NCBI GenBank assembly: GCA_029449235.1
Contig: JANATG010000006.1
Location: forward strand, 1,674,001-1,738,000
DNA: 64,000 nt
Origin: Linnemannia schmuckeri
Lineage: Eukaryota > Mortierellomycota > Mortierellomycetes > Mortierellales > Mortierellaceae
Reading direction: 5' to 3'
Below are positions 52,980 to 63,648 of this stretch, piece by piece. A program made the translations under genes and the position numbers. The number at the start of each line of letters is the position of its first letter. Positions within the stretch are counted from its first letter, which is position 1. The notes under the pieces are model-generated. The model was given only the letters and a program-made list of their open reading frames with translations. It searched no databases and was not told the origin of the DNA.

Positions 52980-55233
52980 ACGTTGGCATCACTGAAACAC
53001 GAATTCCACCAAATACCTGAACTCGTCGGGGCATTGGTTCTTTTCCTTTCTCATTCCGATCTCGCCGCCGGCGTGCATGTCTGTCGGCTGTGACATGGTA
53101 TCTTCATCCCACGGCTCTGGCGTTCAATCGACGACAGAGCTTTTGCATGGAAAGGGATACTCAAGGTTCACGACTTTGCTAAAGAAAACGATGGTAGGGA
53201 TGTCGATTGGCCCAAGACCATCTTTAGGAAATACGGTCGTCACATCTTTCACCTGCGAACCACCTGGAGCGTCGTCATCAACGCTGCTAGTGAAGGTTGC
53301 ACATGCACCAACCCCAAATCGCTCCGAATCTACAATATCGCAGATATGAAGACCGACAAGGGAAAGGGTGAAGAGGGCCTCGTCAGGGGATATCGCAGGA
53401 AGCAGGAACGGTGTCAAAAAGCAGTCGAGCAACCGCTACTCTCTCCTATATTTGACAAAGTCTTGACTCTATGGGAAGCCGGACTGAGGTCTAAGGGTCA
53501 GCAGCATTTGGACTGGATAACGGTTCAGAGGGTCTGGCTACTAATTCAGCGGAACTCAGGTGCACTTCAGGTACTTGAGTTCAACAAGCTGGACCAGCTG
53601 TGTGATCTCTGTACCGAGCAGATATGTCCAATCGATGGATGTTCACTGGAGCGCCATGTTTGCTCCCACCAGCAGCTCGGGTACCTGCACCAAAACCTGC
53701 GGAGGATCGCCGTCCATGAACTGAGCAACGGCGAGCTACTCAAATATGTGGGAGATTTTGACCTTCTTACGGCTAGCAGATCTGGAGACGAGATGGGGCA
53801 GGCCGGTGAGGAAGTACCTCTTCTGCCCTCTCTGCTGGAGGGCGTCTTTGGGCCGGCAGTAGCCAATTGTAGAACAACGACACAACAACGGCGAGACTGG
53901 CTTTCGAACCAACACCTCTGGCATCTTATCCAACAAAACCCCAATCTCCATTTGCTCAAGTTGGATTACAGCCTCTATTGCCTTTCTCAGATGCATTCTA
54001 TCGCTTTCTTACATGAGTCACTCTCGCTGCTTCCGAATCTTGTCGAGCTTCAGTGCGATGGTGTCGTGAAAGGGCTCAATGGGATTATGGAGGCATTGCC
54101 TCCACTGCTGCGACTCTCTTCATGCTCAGGACTTACTAACGCTGCCGTCCCTTACAGAACGTCCACGTAGCTACGGGTGTTGGATGCCCGGATTGATTTT
54201 GCGAGCAAGGACTTTTCCTTGCTCCTCAAACGACTGCCCAACCTGGAGTATCTCCACTGCGTAGGATTTCAGGAGGAAGGAGAGAAGAATTTTGCGGATA
54301 CAGGACTTATCCTGGAACACCAGCCAAGCAACCTCCAGCGGCTCGTTTTTGCGACAGGAAATCAAATCATGGAAGAGCAATTGGCGACGCAGCTGATACC
54401 ATGGTTGCCCAGGCTAACCGAGTTTGTTGGCGACGAGTTGATGCCCATGACCGTTGAAACACTTCGAACACACTGCCACAACCTTGAATGTGTTGGTCAA
54501 CTGCGGCGGGAGTATGGCTTTTATTCAGAGCAAGGAGTTTAACCAGCAATCAACGAGTTCAGTCTACTTCCCAGAATATACCCGCGACTCAAGTTTCTTG
54601 ACAGCTTTCGTATCCAGGTTGACATTGATGAACTGCTGGCATACCTCTGGGCAAGCACAAGTCTCGAGCGTCTCTCTTGTCAGATCTCTGGAGTGACTCG
54701 ATTGACGGAGGCAGAACTGGCAGTCTTAAACCAGTTCGAACAACAAGGGTTCAGTAATGATGATGACTTAGGGCTGTCAGAAGAGGAGGAGAGAGTTCTG
54801 GCCAAGGCCAGTCATGTCGGGAGCAGCAGTAGCAGGTCTACGATCGTTTTGCAGGCCTGAAGAATCTGAGGATTCTGGATTTGGGATATGACGATAACAT
54901 GGAGACGAAACAGTACCTGGAGCAATATGGATGTTCGATACATGAAAGCGCGACACAGTCTGCAGGATCTATCAGGAATTCTTTGGAGGTGGCCCTGGCG
55001 ACTGGATTGGGTCGGCTTACGGGACTCAAGGACCTAGAGACGTTTGGGTTCGACGATGTTGATCATGGTATCGGAGAAGCAGAGCTGGCGTGGATGCCGA
55101 TCCTCTGGCCGAGTCTTCGAAGCATCCGAGGGTAGAGGACTTTGACGATCCTGTGAGAGCACACGGGAAGATGGAACTGAAGGCGTTTATGAAAGCCCTG
55201 CGCCCCGAAGTCATATTTGCTGGCGGCTTTTAA
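52980..55233 (+). pseudogene. F-box/LRR pseudogene with internal module duplication
   Basis: Family sequence begins at 52980, where ACG stands at the expected start codon, followed by HQIPELVGALVLFLSHSD and VHVCRL. A TGA at 53091-53093 replaces the conserved Trp. A long open section (53346-54170) then contains two successive versions of the same module: QPLLSPIFD...DWITVQRVWLLIQRN (53430-53585) and VPLLPSLLE...DWLSNQHLWHLIQQN (53814-53966), about 383 bases apart. Intact relatives have one. Later parts include LPNLEYLHCVGF, LIPWLPRLTEF and LSCQISGVTRLTEAEL, broken by stops at 54168 and 54540 and by frameshifts. The signature TFGFDDVDHGIGEAELAWM lies near 55045. The ALRPEV tail ends at 55233, overlapping an AATAAA. 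Several lesions make it non-functional. Confidence 0.87.
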
Positions 55234-56792
55234 ATAAAACATCTTTTATTCTTTCTGAAAAGATGCACATTGCGAAATGACGGTGTTTGTGACGCAAATC
55301 TTTCGTTCAAATTTTGTCTCCTTTCTTGTTTGCTTCTTGTCCACTCTTACAACTTTCTCTAGTGAGAAACCCAATAGAAAGTGTTAATGAAATAGAAGCA
55401 TGCAGTGTCTCGCTGGGCAATATTTGTAGCGCGTTTATGGATGTACGAGGAAGACTACTTGTGCATGTGGACCACGGAGACCAATTGAGCAAAAAGCGAG
55501 AATGGAAAAAAGCTAGGCGGAGTTGCAGAAGGTACTCTTACTCACAGACCCTTTCAGCTCTTTTTTTACATGTGCGGGCACCCCTAGAGCTAGCCTTGGA
55601 AAGGACTAGTTGGTTGTTTATGTCCTGGATCCATATCTTGGTCTAACCGTCTTTCCTCGGAGAGACCCCCTTTTTTTCTCTTGTAAAGCGAAACAAGTCA
55701 CTGCCGCCGTGTTTGTGAGTAGATTGTTTTTGAGAGCAATTTTTCTAGAATGTCGGATTGATTTATTTTTCTGCGCCAATGCAGTGCAATACAAATTGCC
55801 ATTGAAGGAATAACGCTTTTTACGGTGGCGAAGAAAAAGGGAGAGAGGAGAGGATGGTCTTCCTTTAGTTGTCTATCTACTGCTGTTGTCAGGAAATGTT
55901 CCGAGAGTACATATATGTAGACAGTTGATCCCTTAAGAAATTGACAGAGTGTGTACGATGGAGTTACGAGGTTTTCGTTGAGCATGTTACCAGAGGAGAG
56001 AAAGGGAGTCCTCTAGGTTGGTTGTGAAGGGCGCAGAAGAGAAAGAAGGGGGGGGGGTTATGAGATATTAGGGGTCGTGTGTGTGCGAGCATGAATGCGA
56101 GTATGGAGTGTCCCAAAAGCTCATTTTCGCTTTCTTGTCCTTTGAGCCCACACGAGGCAAATCAGAAAAGTAAAGACGATTATGGGTTCAACCACAAGTT
56201 TTTGGTCGGAACAAATTAATTTGCATTTTGTACGCCCACCACACGACCATGACACCAGCAAGTAGGTAGATGTACTCCTGTGCAGCCAACTTTGAACGTG
56301 AGATACGTCTTAGTCCAGGTGGGTACTGGGGATTGCCTACAATGAATCTTCCACCCTTAGACATACTGGGTGTCTGAGACTTTCAGGTAGCTCGTTCAAT
56401 GATAACGCCTCTAGAGTAGCGATGGTCGTGTGAGTGAATCGATTCATGAGGCCCTGGCAGGGAACAGTTATTTTTAAACTTTTGTCCGTCTGTCTGGGCT
56501 GTTTGTAAGTTGACAATAACAACGACGCCCTCTCTCTCTCTCTGAGTGTTATTGTCTAACCTTCTTCCTTCTTTCCTTCCATCGTTTCTCATCACCCTTC
56601 TTCTTCCTCTCATCATCTTTCATTCCACCCTCTTCCCCCTCTCTCCCCTCCTCCTAATTACCTTTCGCCTAACGACTTCACACACATACACTCTCTCTCT
56701 TTCTTTCTTTCTCACAGTGAACATAACGCCCCACCACTATTTACTCCTTCTCTACAACTTCTATTTATTTATACATACAACAAAGTAAACAC
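55234..56792. other. Intergenic region without a recognisable gene
   Basis: About 1.5 kb with only short, compositionally ordinary open frames. The right 250 bases are a CT-rich leader with CTCTCTCTCTC (56529-56543) and TTTCTTTCTTTC before the ATG at 56793, matching other promoters of the window. Confidence 0.5.
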
Positions 56793-59707
56793 ATGGCAAG
56801 AGCATACAGCTCCTTGACCCAGAACAGCGGGCCAAGGGATAATGACCTCGACAGATCCTCCTCTAACGGCCAGTCCTTCCCTCTTCAGGATCAGCTGGGA
56901 TCCTCATCCACTCGCCCATACGACAATGATAGCGACTCTTTCCTCGGATCAGACTCGGGTGATCGAAGTCCTCGGCGAGAATTCAGGGTTACCTTCAAGG
57001 ACAACGACGACAACGACGGCAACGACAGCAACAACGCTCGGACCGAAAAGCGGCGGACCAACGACGGATACAGCAGCAATGATGATAACGACGAGGAAGA
57101 AGATGAGGACGAGGATGAGAATTTCGATCACCTCGATGACTTTGTACCGCTGGCCAGTACGAAGCGATACCAGACCAAGTCCTCAAAACCCACCCGGTTC
57201 TCGCGAGTGTCACAGCCCTGCAAGATCCTGGCGACAGTGTGCGGCACAGCAACAGTGGTCTCCCTTGCCTTTGCGCTTCTTTCGCTCCTTCACCTCAACA
57301 ACAACCAGAGTCTGAATCAGGGTGCGGGACAATCGAACGAGACGACTACAACAAATCAACCTGACAACCGCTTCTTAAAACCTCCACCGGGTTTAACGAT
57401 GGAGGAGTTCAACGTTGACGACTTTCAATTGCCGCCCTGGGACTGGGACATCAACAAATTCGTCCCCATCGACATCACCAACGGACCAAAGTTCACGTCG
57501 ATCCAGTGGCGCAACGGAGAGCAATACCTCGTCGTCGATTGCCCTCACCAAGCAAACTATCGCTACCACTTTCCATCATTCCCCATCGACGAGTTTAGGA
57601 ATCATCCCACGGCGACCCAGGGGATTGACGATTTGCTGCATATCGGAAACGAGCCCTACGTCTTTGTGCTCTGTCCACCTGGACCAAACAACGCCAACTT
57701 GGTCTTCCGGGAGTTTGACGTGCCAGAGGAAGCCGCACCAGAGTCGCCACCCCACATCGCAGGAACACAGGAAGCACCCCAGCCACTGGTGGACGACGTC
57801 GTCATGCTTCTCGTGGATGCTATTTCGAGAGGAAAGTTCCTTGCTGCCATGACCAACGCTTTGGAGGCACTCCAGGCTGCCAACACGACCGAATCACGCT
57901 ACCGGATCTTTGACTTTGAGCATTACAACGTTCTGGGCCAGAACTCGCCACCCAACAAGGCCTTTATTTACTCTGGACAGTCAATCGAGAACATGAACCA
58001 CGGGCCAAAGCACTGGCTCTGGGATGTCTTTGAGGAGCAGGGCTTCTCTACAGCTCACACGGACGGCGAATGTGGCGGACAACGAGGAATTCACGACTAC
58101 ATCTCTGGAGCCATCACGTATGAGTATTCGCACATCTTTGGACGGATCCCAGCCCAGTATCAGATGTCGCAGTCCTCCTGGTGCGAGAACCACGATATGC
58201 ATGTCGTGTCACACATCTGGGGTCAGAGCTGTGTCTTGCCACCTCAGGTCAACTATGACAAGGATCTGATGGGAGGCATGCGATGGAACACTCCTTACTG
58301 TGCTGGACACAAGGCGATTCACGAATTCATCATGGATGATCTCGAGGGCTGGTTGGAGTCCAAGAAGGGCAGCAGACGATTTGCGACCTACTCTTTCATG
58401 GACGCTCACTCACCTGTAAGCTTTTAGGCTGCCATATAGCTTTTGCTTGTGTGGGTTAAAAAGGGAGAAAAAAGGTCCGCCTAACATACCACGCTTTTCT
58501 TTTTTTAATACCTGTAGGACCACCATCATATTTCATTCGACAAACACCTTGGGACATTCATTCGGAGACTGCTTATCGGTCAGGATGGACAACCACCTCT
58601 TCTATCATCCCGAAGGTATGTACAGTGAAGTCTTTTGGTGGCATGTAGCTCAAGCGAAGGACAAAAAAGGGCTTACATATCTAACCTGTGTCATTTTGTG
58701 ATCCCCATAGCGCGCTGGTCATTATGGCGGATCATGGACTTCACTACGGTCGTGAGACATATACCTTCCCAGGATTCCTTCACCACAAAATCCCTCCACT
58801 CTTTATGGCGCTCCCCAAAACCCTCTTGGACGAACGACCTGCATTTGCACGGAACCTCGAGGAAAACCAAAGACGCATCATCTCTCATTTGGATCTCCAC
58901 CAAACCTTCCACCATCTCGCCTACGGAGACTACCCCGTCAGCAGTGGCCCCTTCCAGTCTCAGGATGACGCCTATTCAGAATTCATGACCAAATTCATTG
59001 CCGACGGAACATTCCGCCGACAGTTCCACCCCCTTGCACCCAACCAGACCTCGTATGCTCAGCAATATGGGCGGTCACTCTTTTTGCCGATTGACGAGAA
59101 GCGGACTTGTAGCACAGCGGGGATCCCTCAAGACTGGTGTGCGTTCCAGCCCTTCTTGGACCTCGACCCAGCAAAACCCCTCGACGCCCGGTTCATGCGC
59201 GGTGCCCTCTTGATGCTGTCCAACCGGATGAACAACCTGACACAGATCCACCACGTAGACGATGTTTGCCATAGAGCCAGTCTGATCCTTCAACCTGAAG
59301 CACCACCAGGACTGTTGGAGGACGCAGAACTTCGAGGCACTGCCATCTGGAATGGCACTTTTGATGATATCGGAACCGAGGATCTCGTGATGGAATCTGC
59401 CTATGCCAACGCAGAGCCCAGCAAGGGAGCAGCGTCAGTGCCCTATGTATATGATGTCCACAACCTCGCAGCGGCCGGGACGAGGGTGTTCTACTTCATG
59501 GTTCGGGATCGACACCGACCGAACCGCAAGTACTCGGTGACGATGCGACAGGATGATCTGGAAAGAGGTGTTGGCGACAGGATAACGATCCAGCAGATGA
59601 GTGCCTATGCTGCTGCGTGGGGTCCTTGTGCAGCCAAGATCTCTCAGGGCGGTAAGGCCATTGGTGAATGGCATGATACCATCAAGCACTTTTGTGTTTG
59701 CGATTAG
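56793..59707 (+). CDS. DUF229-family membrane protein with alkaline-phosphatase/sulfatase fold (905 residues)
   Basis: Three exons: 56793-58415, 58518-58615 and 58711-59707, in frame; donors GTAAGC and GTATGT, acceptors TAG. Residues 1-144 are a hydrophilic, acidic Ser/Asp/Asn-rich cytosolic part. A single membrane segment (ILATVCGTATVVSLAFALL, about 145-168) makes it a type II protein. The lumenal domain has VVMLLVDAISRGKF near 335-345, the position of the nucleophile and first metal ligand. After HWLWDVFEEQGFSTAHTDGE comes YSFMDAHSP, then VIMADHGLHYG at about 577-587, the second metal site. These are the hallmarks of the DUF229 branch of the sulfatase/phosphatase superfamily, which often acts on surface glycans or lipids; the substrate is unknown. 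Convergent with the thioesterase gene (168 bases between stops). Confidence 0.9.
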
Positions 59708-59875
59708 TGTAGAGCATTGGGCAAAGGGGAAGAGGTATATCGCATAGAAACGACAACAACGCAAAATAGAGTCCCCTTCTTGTAAACAACATGAAGAGTA
59801 CAGCGTAGATTATTAGGGAGGTAGTTTGACAGATGGAAAATTGTGTTTTATTTTCGTCTATTATGCTGGCAACCG

Positions 59876-60526
59876 TTACATTTTGGCGGCGATGGCAGCT
59901 ATTTGAGAGTCATTGTTGAAACGTGTATGAAGGGCGGTAGCGATAACTTTGCCAGAGGCCTTGTCCTTGACGACGGCAGAGATATTGGCCAAGCCGGCAC
60001 CGACCTTGATGACGTTGCACTCGATCAGCACGACAGATCCTATGGGAACTGTTGATACGTAGCTGACATGCAAATCGGACGATACTCCTGCATACATAAA
60101 GTACTTGCCTATGTGCATAATTTGTACGCACAGAGGGAACAAAAATTAGTGACACTCAAAGCTTGATTTTCTTCCTTTGCTCACTTTACATATCTGGATA
60201 GCAAAAGAATGGACAAAAAAAACGCATCTGTCACGGCAACACCCAAAAGAGGACCTACGTTTCTGGGTAAAGACAGCAGAAGTGGTCAAGTTATCAATCA
60301 GCCCCGCGATCGCACCACCATGCCAGGTATCCATAACAGTACAATCACTCTTCAAAACCGTGTACTCGAATGTGACCGAGTCATCGTCGGCGTCGACAAT
60401 CTTTGTGGTCGTGAAGGCCTGGTATGCGTATCCTGGTCCTGGTTCGTTGTTTTGTGAGTGACGGCTTCCTACGTCACGCATCCGTTGCATCCATGCCTCG
60501 AGGTTTTCGATGTTGTGTGGCGCCAT
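59876..60526 (-). CDS. Hotdog-fold acyl-CoA thioesterase, PaaI/ACOT13-like (166 residues)
   Basis: Two exons on the minus strand: 60526-60259 and 60108-59876, with a GTAGGT donor, TAG acceptor and a 150-base intron. The junction restores TQKRKYFMYAGVSSDL. The hotdog signature is clear: MDTWHGGAIAGLIDNLTTS with HGG at residues 69-71, then AGVSSDLHVSYVSTVPIGS and a strand-rich end (ASGKVIATALHTRF). Length and motif order match the ACOT13/PaaI group, which hydrolyses acyl-CoA or aryl-CoA esters, working as dimers or tetramers in cytosol or mitochondria. No clear targeting peptide is seen. TTTATT at 59847-59852 (AATAAA on this strand) gives the 3' end. The substrate is not predictable here. Confidence 0.9.
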
Positions 60527-61200
60527 GATGTATTTTTTTTTTTTGTTTGCTGTTGCTGGAGGTGGGGGAGGGTTATTTTGTTGGATATGTGAAAGTGAGG
60601 GAGCGTATTTTATATGAGACTCATTTTAATTGCCGCTCGGCATCCGTTGTCGTAGGCTTAGCATTGAAGGGATAGAAGAGAAATAAGTTAGTGAGGTGAG
60701 GGTCATATTTTTACCGTGATCAAAGAACGAGCTGGGCTGAGTATGGTGAGTGCTTTTTAAAATGTACTTTTTAGGCGTCTTTTGTAGTAATACGGATTGC
60801 ATTCCTGGTATTCATAAGTCTGGCCAATGATACTTTTGTTTCCATTTTGTCACTGCCTCTTTGCGCATGCGCCTCCTGCCTCTTTGCGCATGCGCCTCCT
60901 GCCTCCTGCTTACGAGGTCTTCTCGAGAAATGTTATAACGAGAGTGCAGTGTGTTCGCTTAGCCTTCAGCAAGCCATATACAGAAAGGGGAATAGAAAAA
61001 TCATTGGGTGCGATGTACTGGATGGATAGGATGTGTTAGGATTTTCGCGCTTTGGCTCTACGTGTCTATGTGTATTTAGCTTCATTTGGGTTCCATGGCC
61101 ATGCCCAATCCTGGATGATGTGGAGAGGGCATTGGGAACCATTTCATTGTAAATTATTCGGCTAAAGCAAGTTTTCATTAGATGATGATAATATACCTGA
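60527..61200. other. Promoter of the thioesterase gene and spacer with a short tandem repeat
   Basis: Starts with a T-rich stretch before the minus-strand ATG at 60526. It contains a 23-bp tandem duplication at 60854-60899. No gene was recognised. Confidence 0.5.
60854..60899 (+). repeat. 23-bp unit tandemly repeated twice
   Basis: The unit beginning TGCCTCTTTGCGCATGCGCC occurs twice head to tail (60854-60876 and 60877-60899) and a third, partial copy (TGCCTCCTG) follows. Each unit contains the palindrome TGCGCATGCGCA-like core. The two full copies are identical, so the duplication is recent. Confidence 0.8.
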
Positions 61201-61440
61201 ATTGAAGGAAGAGACCCTCAAGGATTCGGAAGCGCTTGGGTTTGAAGGGGTGGATCATCGCATTGGAAGGCCAGAGCTAGAGTGGTCAACTGGTCCAAGT
61301 TGAAGGTGATACGAGGGTGCTAGGTAGACACTCTTCCCATGCTCGAGCCCAACAACAAAAATATAGAGCTACGCGAATACATGCAGATGCTAAGGCCTGA
61401 TGTCAAACATGAAACAGTTCTGTATCCAGTCAAATACACA
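61201..61440 (+). pseudogene. Relic 3' end of an F-box/LRR gene
   Basis: Only the last part of a family member is left. EALGFEGVDHRIGRPELEW is followed after a frameshift by SKLKVIRG, a stop (TAG), then LPMLEPNNKNIELREYMQ and LRPDVKHE. The sequence is close to the tails of the genes at 18391-20271 and 50930-52855. No repeat or F-box is recognisable upstream. It lies on the plus strand and ends shortly before the 3' end of the minus-strand gene at 61588. Confidence 0.85.
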
Positions 61441-61587
61441 TTTCGTATGTATTTTTTCACGCTGAATTATTTACGAGTTCGTTTTTCGAGCTGGCAGTTC
61501 TTCCTCTAACTTGTCCTCATCATGTCAATTCACAAAATAAAAACCTTTATTAACCGCCTTTCATATAGTTGTGCGCTTAAGGGGGTA

Positions 61588-63648
61588 TTAATAACGGGGC
61601 CGCACAGAAACCGCCCCACTGACATGCTCCAGAATAACAATTCTCGGAACTACCATTCTGACTGCATGGTGGAGATCCTGCACTTTTTTGTCGAGTTGCG
61701 CTCCGTCGACCACACATCCACCAAACCCATACATTCTCCTCAATTTCCAGTGCTCGGCTATCCATCTCAGCTCGTTGTCCGCAATCCGATGATCCACCTC
61801 CTTGAACCCAAACATCTCCAGGCGACTCAAGGATGCGAGCTGAGCCAGGCCTGATGCTATTGAGAGCTCCAAGCTATCGGGGACTGGGATGTTGCTCATA
61901 CGGTGGCAATGCCGATTCAATGTACAGACCCACCGCTTGTGACGCTGTCGGCAGGGGAGCTTGACAAAGCCAATGTCGAGGTGTTGAAGCTCCTTGAATT
62001 GTGCCAAGTACCGCAACACCTTTTCCTGGGTCGTCCATGACCTCTGCTGCTTCTCCAGAATCCGCTGTGCCTTCTCAATATCGTCACTGGATAAAGAGTC
62101 CCTCTTGATGTACTTCAAAAACATCTCTTCCTCGCTCGAAAGCCGTGGCACGCCCATGATCCCGCACTGAAATTTTACAAGGCCCAAACATGTCCAACCC
62201 GGTCCTTGGAGAATGTCGTTGATTGCGACAGCGAGTCCTTGTCCTTGTAGCGACTTCAACTTTGGGCACTCCACGAGCACTTGGTGGATTTCCTTGAAAC
62301 ACCGTTGCGTAACACTGAATTGAAGTCGTTCCATGTTCCTGCAGGTCTGAGCAATCGTAGAGATAGCCTCGCGAGGGATGTAACACACCTCCAGGTTGAC
62401 TAGGTGAGGTGCTCTGGAAAGTAACTGTGTAATATTCGACGGGTACCAGGGGTGATTCTGGATGTATATAGACCGCAGCTGAACATCCCCTTGGTCGACT
62501 GCTGCAGTGCTGTTGTCGTTGGAGGTCTCTGGTACTGAGTAAATATTCAACACTTGCAACTTCTCCAGGCCAGGCAGCATCCGCAAGATAGTTAGGAGAG
62601 TGATAAAGTTGGTAAAGTTGTTGAATGTGGTCACTTTCCTGACCTTGGGGAAGCAGACCTTCAACAGCGTCAGGCTCGCGACATTCGACGATGAGAGTCG
62701 TTCGACAAATGGATGAGTTACTATTTCTTCTGAATTTGGCTCGAGTACCTTGTTCCTTGACGAAGTAAAGTAAGGTAGTTCGAAGGTCCGGAGGGCAGGA
62801 AAGGCTCGCAGGACTCGATGCGCATCCTTTGTCACCAGGGAGGCAAAAATCGTGATATGTTGAAGGGTCGTGCAGAATCCTGGCGGCAGCTCACTCAATC
62901 CTGCCACCTTGCCGGTGTACACAAACGAGGTAATCCACGGGAAATGTGTCGGTAGCCGCTGCAGGACAAACTCGTCCAATCCAGAGCCATCCAGCTGCAG
63001 GTATCGAAGTTTGTGTAAACCCAAGAGTGTCGACATTACGAAGGCTTCTACCTCTGCGGTGGGCACACCTGGGGAGGCCATCGTGAACCCAAAGAGGGCC
63101 TCGTGGGCACCAGTCGATATCCACAAGTGCTTCAGATTCGGGTTGTTGCGGATGATCTGCCAGCATGCCCGAGTGCGATTTAACGACAAAGGGGCAGGAA
63201 ACCGACGAGTGGTGACTGAGAAGAGAGCCTTGGAAATGTCGGCATATTCATCGGGTAAGGTCTCTCCAGATGGTTTGGTAAAGTGTCCATGAATCCTCAA
63301 CAACGTTAGCTGTGTGAGGGGCGTCCTTAAGATCGTGACGAGGAGCCATTGGTCGTAGAGGGTGAGGTGCCGGACATGGTCCTTGTGTTTCTGGATAAAC
63401 GTCGCCCGTACGGCATTATTGGTATCCGCTGCTGCGACAATGGCTTCCCACTTTGTTCTGTTCTGGTGTCGGGACGTGTCGAACCATGGTCTTGAACGGT
63501 CGCTCACAGTTCTGGCAATATAGGGTGTGAAGAGGGTTTCCCAGAGACGGCAGACAAGGCGACACCTAAGGAGGTCTTTTGGTTCAACAATATAAAGAGC
63601 GATTAGGTGCAGGACCTCCGGGAGATGGAGTGCTGATGGTGAATGCAT
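61588..63648 (-). CDS. F-box/LRR protein (686 residues), intact
   Basis: Single exon. The start is ATG 63646-63648 (MHSPSALHLPEVLH), just before the F-box; upstream open frame lacks an ATG. F-box: LPEVLHLIALYIVEPKDLL, CRLVCRLWETLFTPYIA, RTVSDRSRPWFDT. The body has many leucine-rich repeats (LRYLQLDGSGLDE, LEKLQVLNIYSVPE, LVNLEVCYIPRE). The C-terminal signature is MFGFKEVDHRIADNELRWIA, followed by a subfamily tail without LRPD (VRMVVPRIVILEH). Its Q-x-CW/ACWQIIRNNPNLK motif and RLSSEEEMFLKYIK segment are closest to the gene at 11740-13734, so members of one subfamily are spread over 50 kb. Probable SCF adaptor by family knowledge. Confidence 0.91.
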   Translation of the reverse strand: MHSPSALHLPEVLHLIALYIVEPKDLLRCRLVCRLWETLFTPYIARTVSDRSRPWFDTSRHQNRTKWEAIVAAADTNNAVRATFIQKHKDHVRHLTLYDQWLLVTILRTPLTQLTLLRIHGHFTKPSGETLPDEYADISKALFSVTTRRFPAPLSLNRTRACWQIIRNNPNLKHLWISTGAHEALFGFTMASPGVPTAEVEAFVMSTLLGLHKLRYLQLDGSGLDEFVLQRLPTHFPWITSFVYTGKVAGLSELPPGFCTTLQHITIFASLVTKDAHRVLRAFPALRTFELPYFTSSRNKVLEPNSEEIVTHPFVERLSSSNVASLTLLKVCFPKVRKVTTFNNFTNFITLLTILRMLPGLEKLQVLNIYSVPETSNDNSTAAVDQGDVQLRSIYIQNHPWYPSNITQLLSRAPHLVNLEVCYIPREAISTIAQTCRNMERLQFSVTQRCFKEIHQVLVECPKLKSLQGQGLAVAINDILQGPGWTCLGLVKFQCGIMGVPRLSSEEEMFLKYIKRDSLSSDDIEKAQRILEKQQRSWTTQEKVLRYLAQFKELQHLDIGFVKLPCRQRHKRWVCTLNRHCHRMSNIPVPDSLELSIASGLAQLASLSRLEMFGFKEVDHRIADNELRWIAEHWKLRRMYGFGGCVVDGAQLDKKVQDLHHAVRMVVPRIVILEHVSGAVSVRPRY

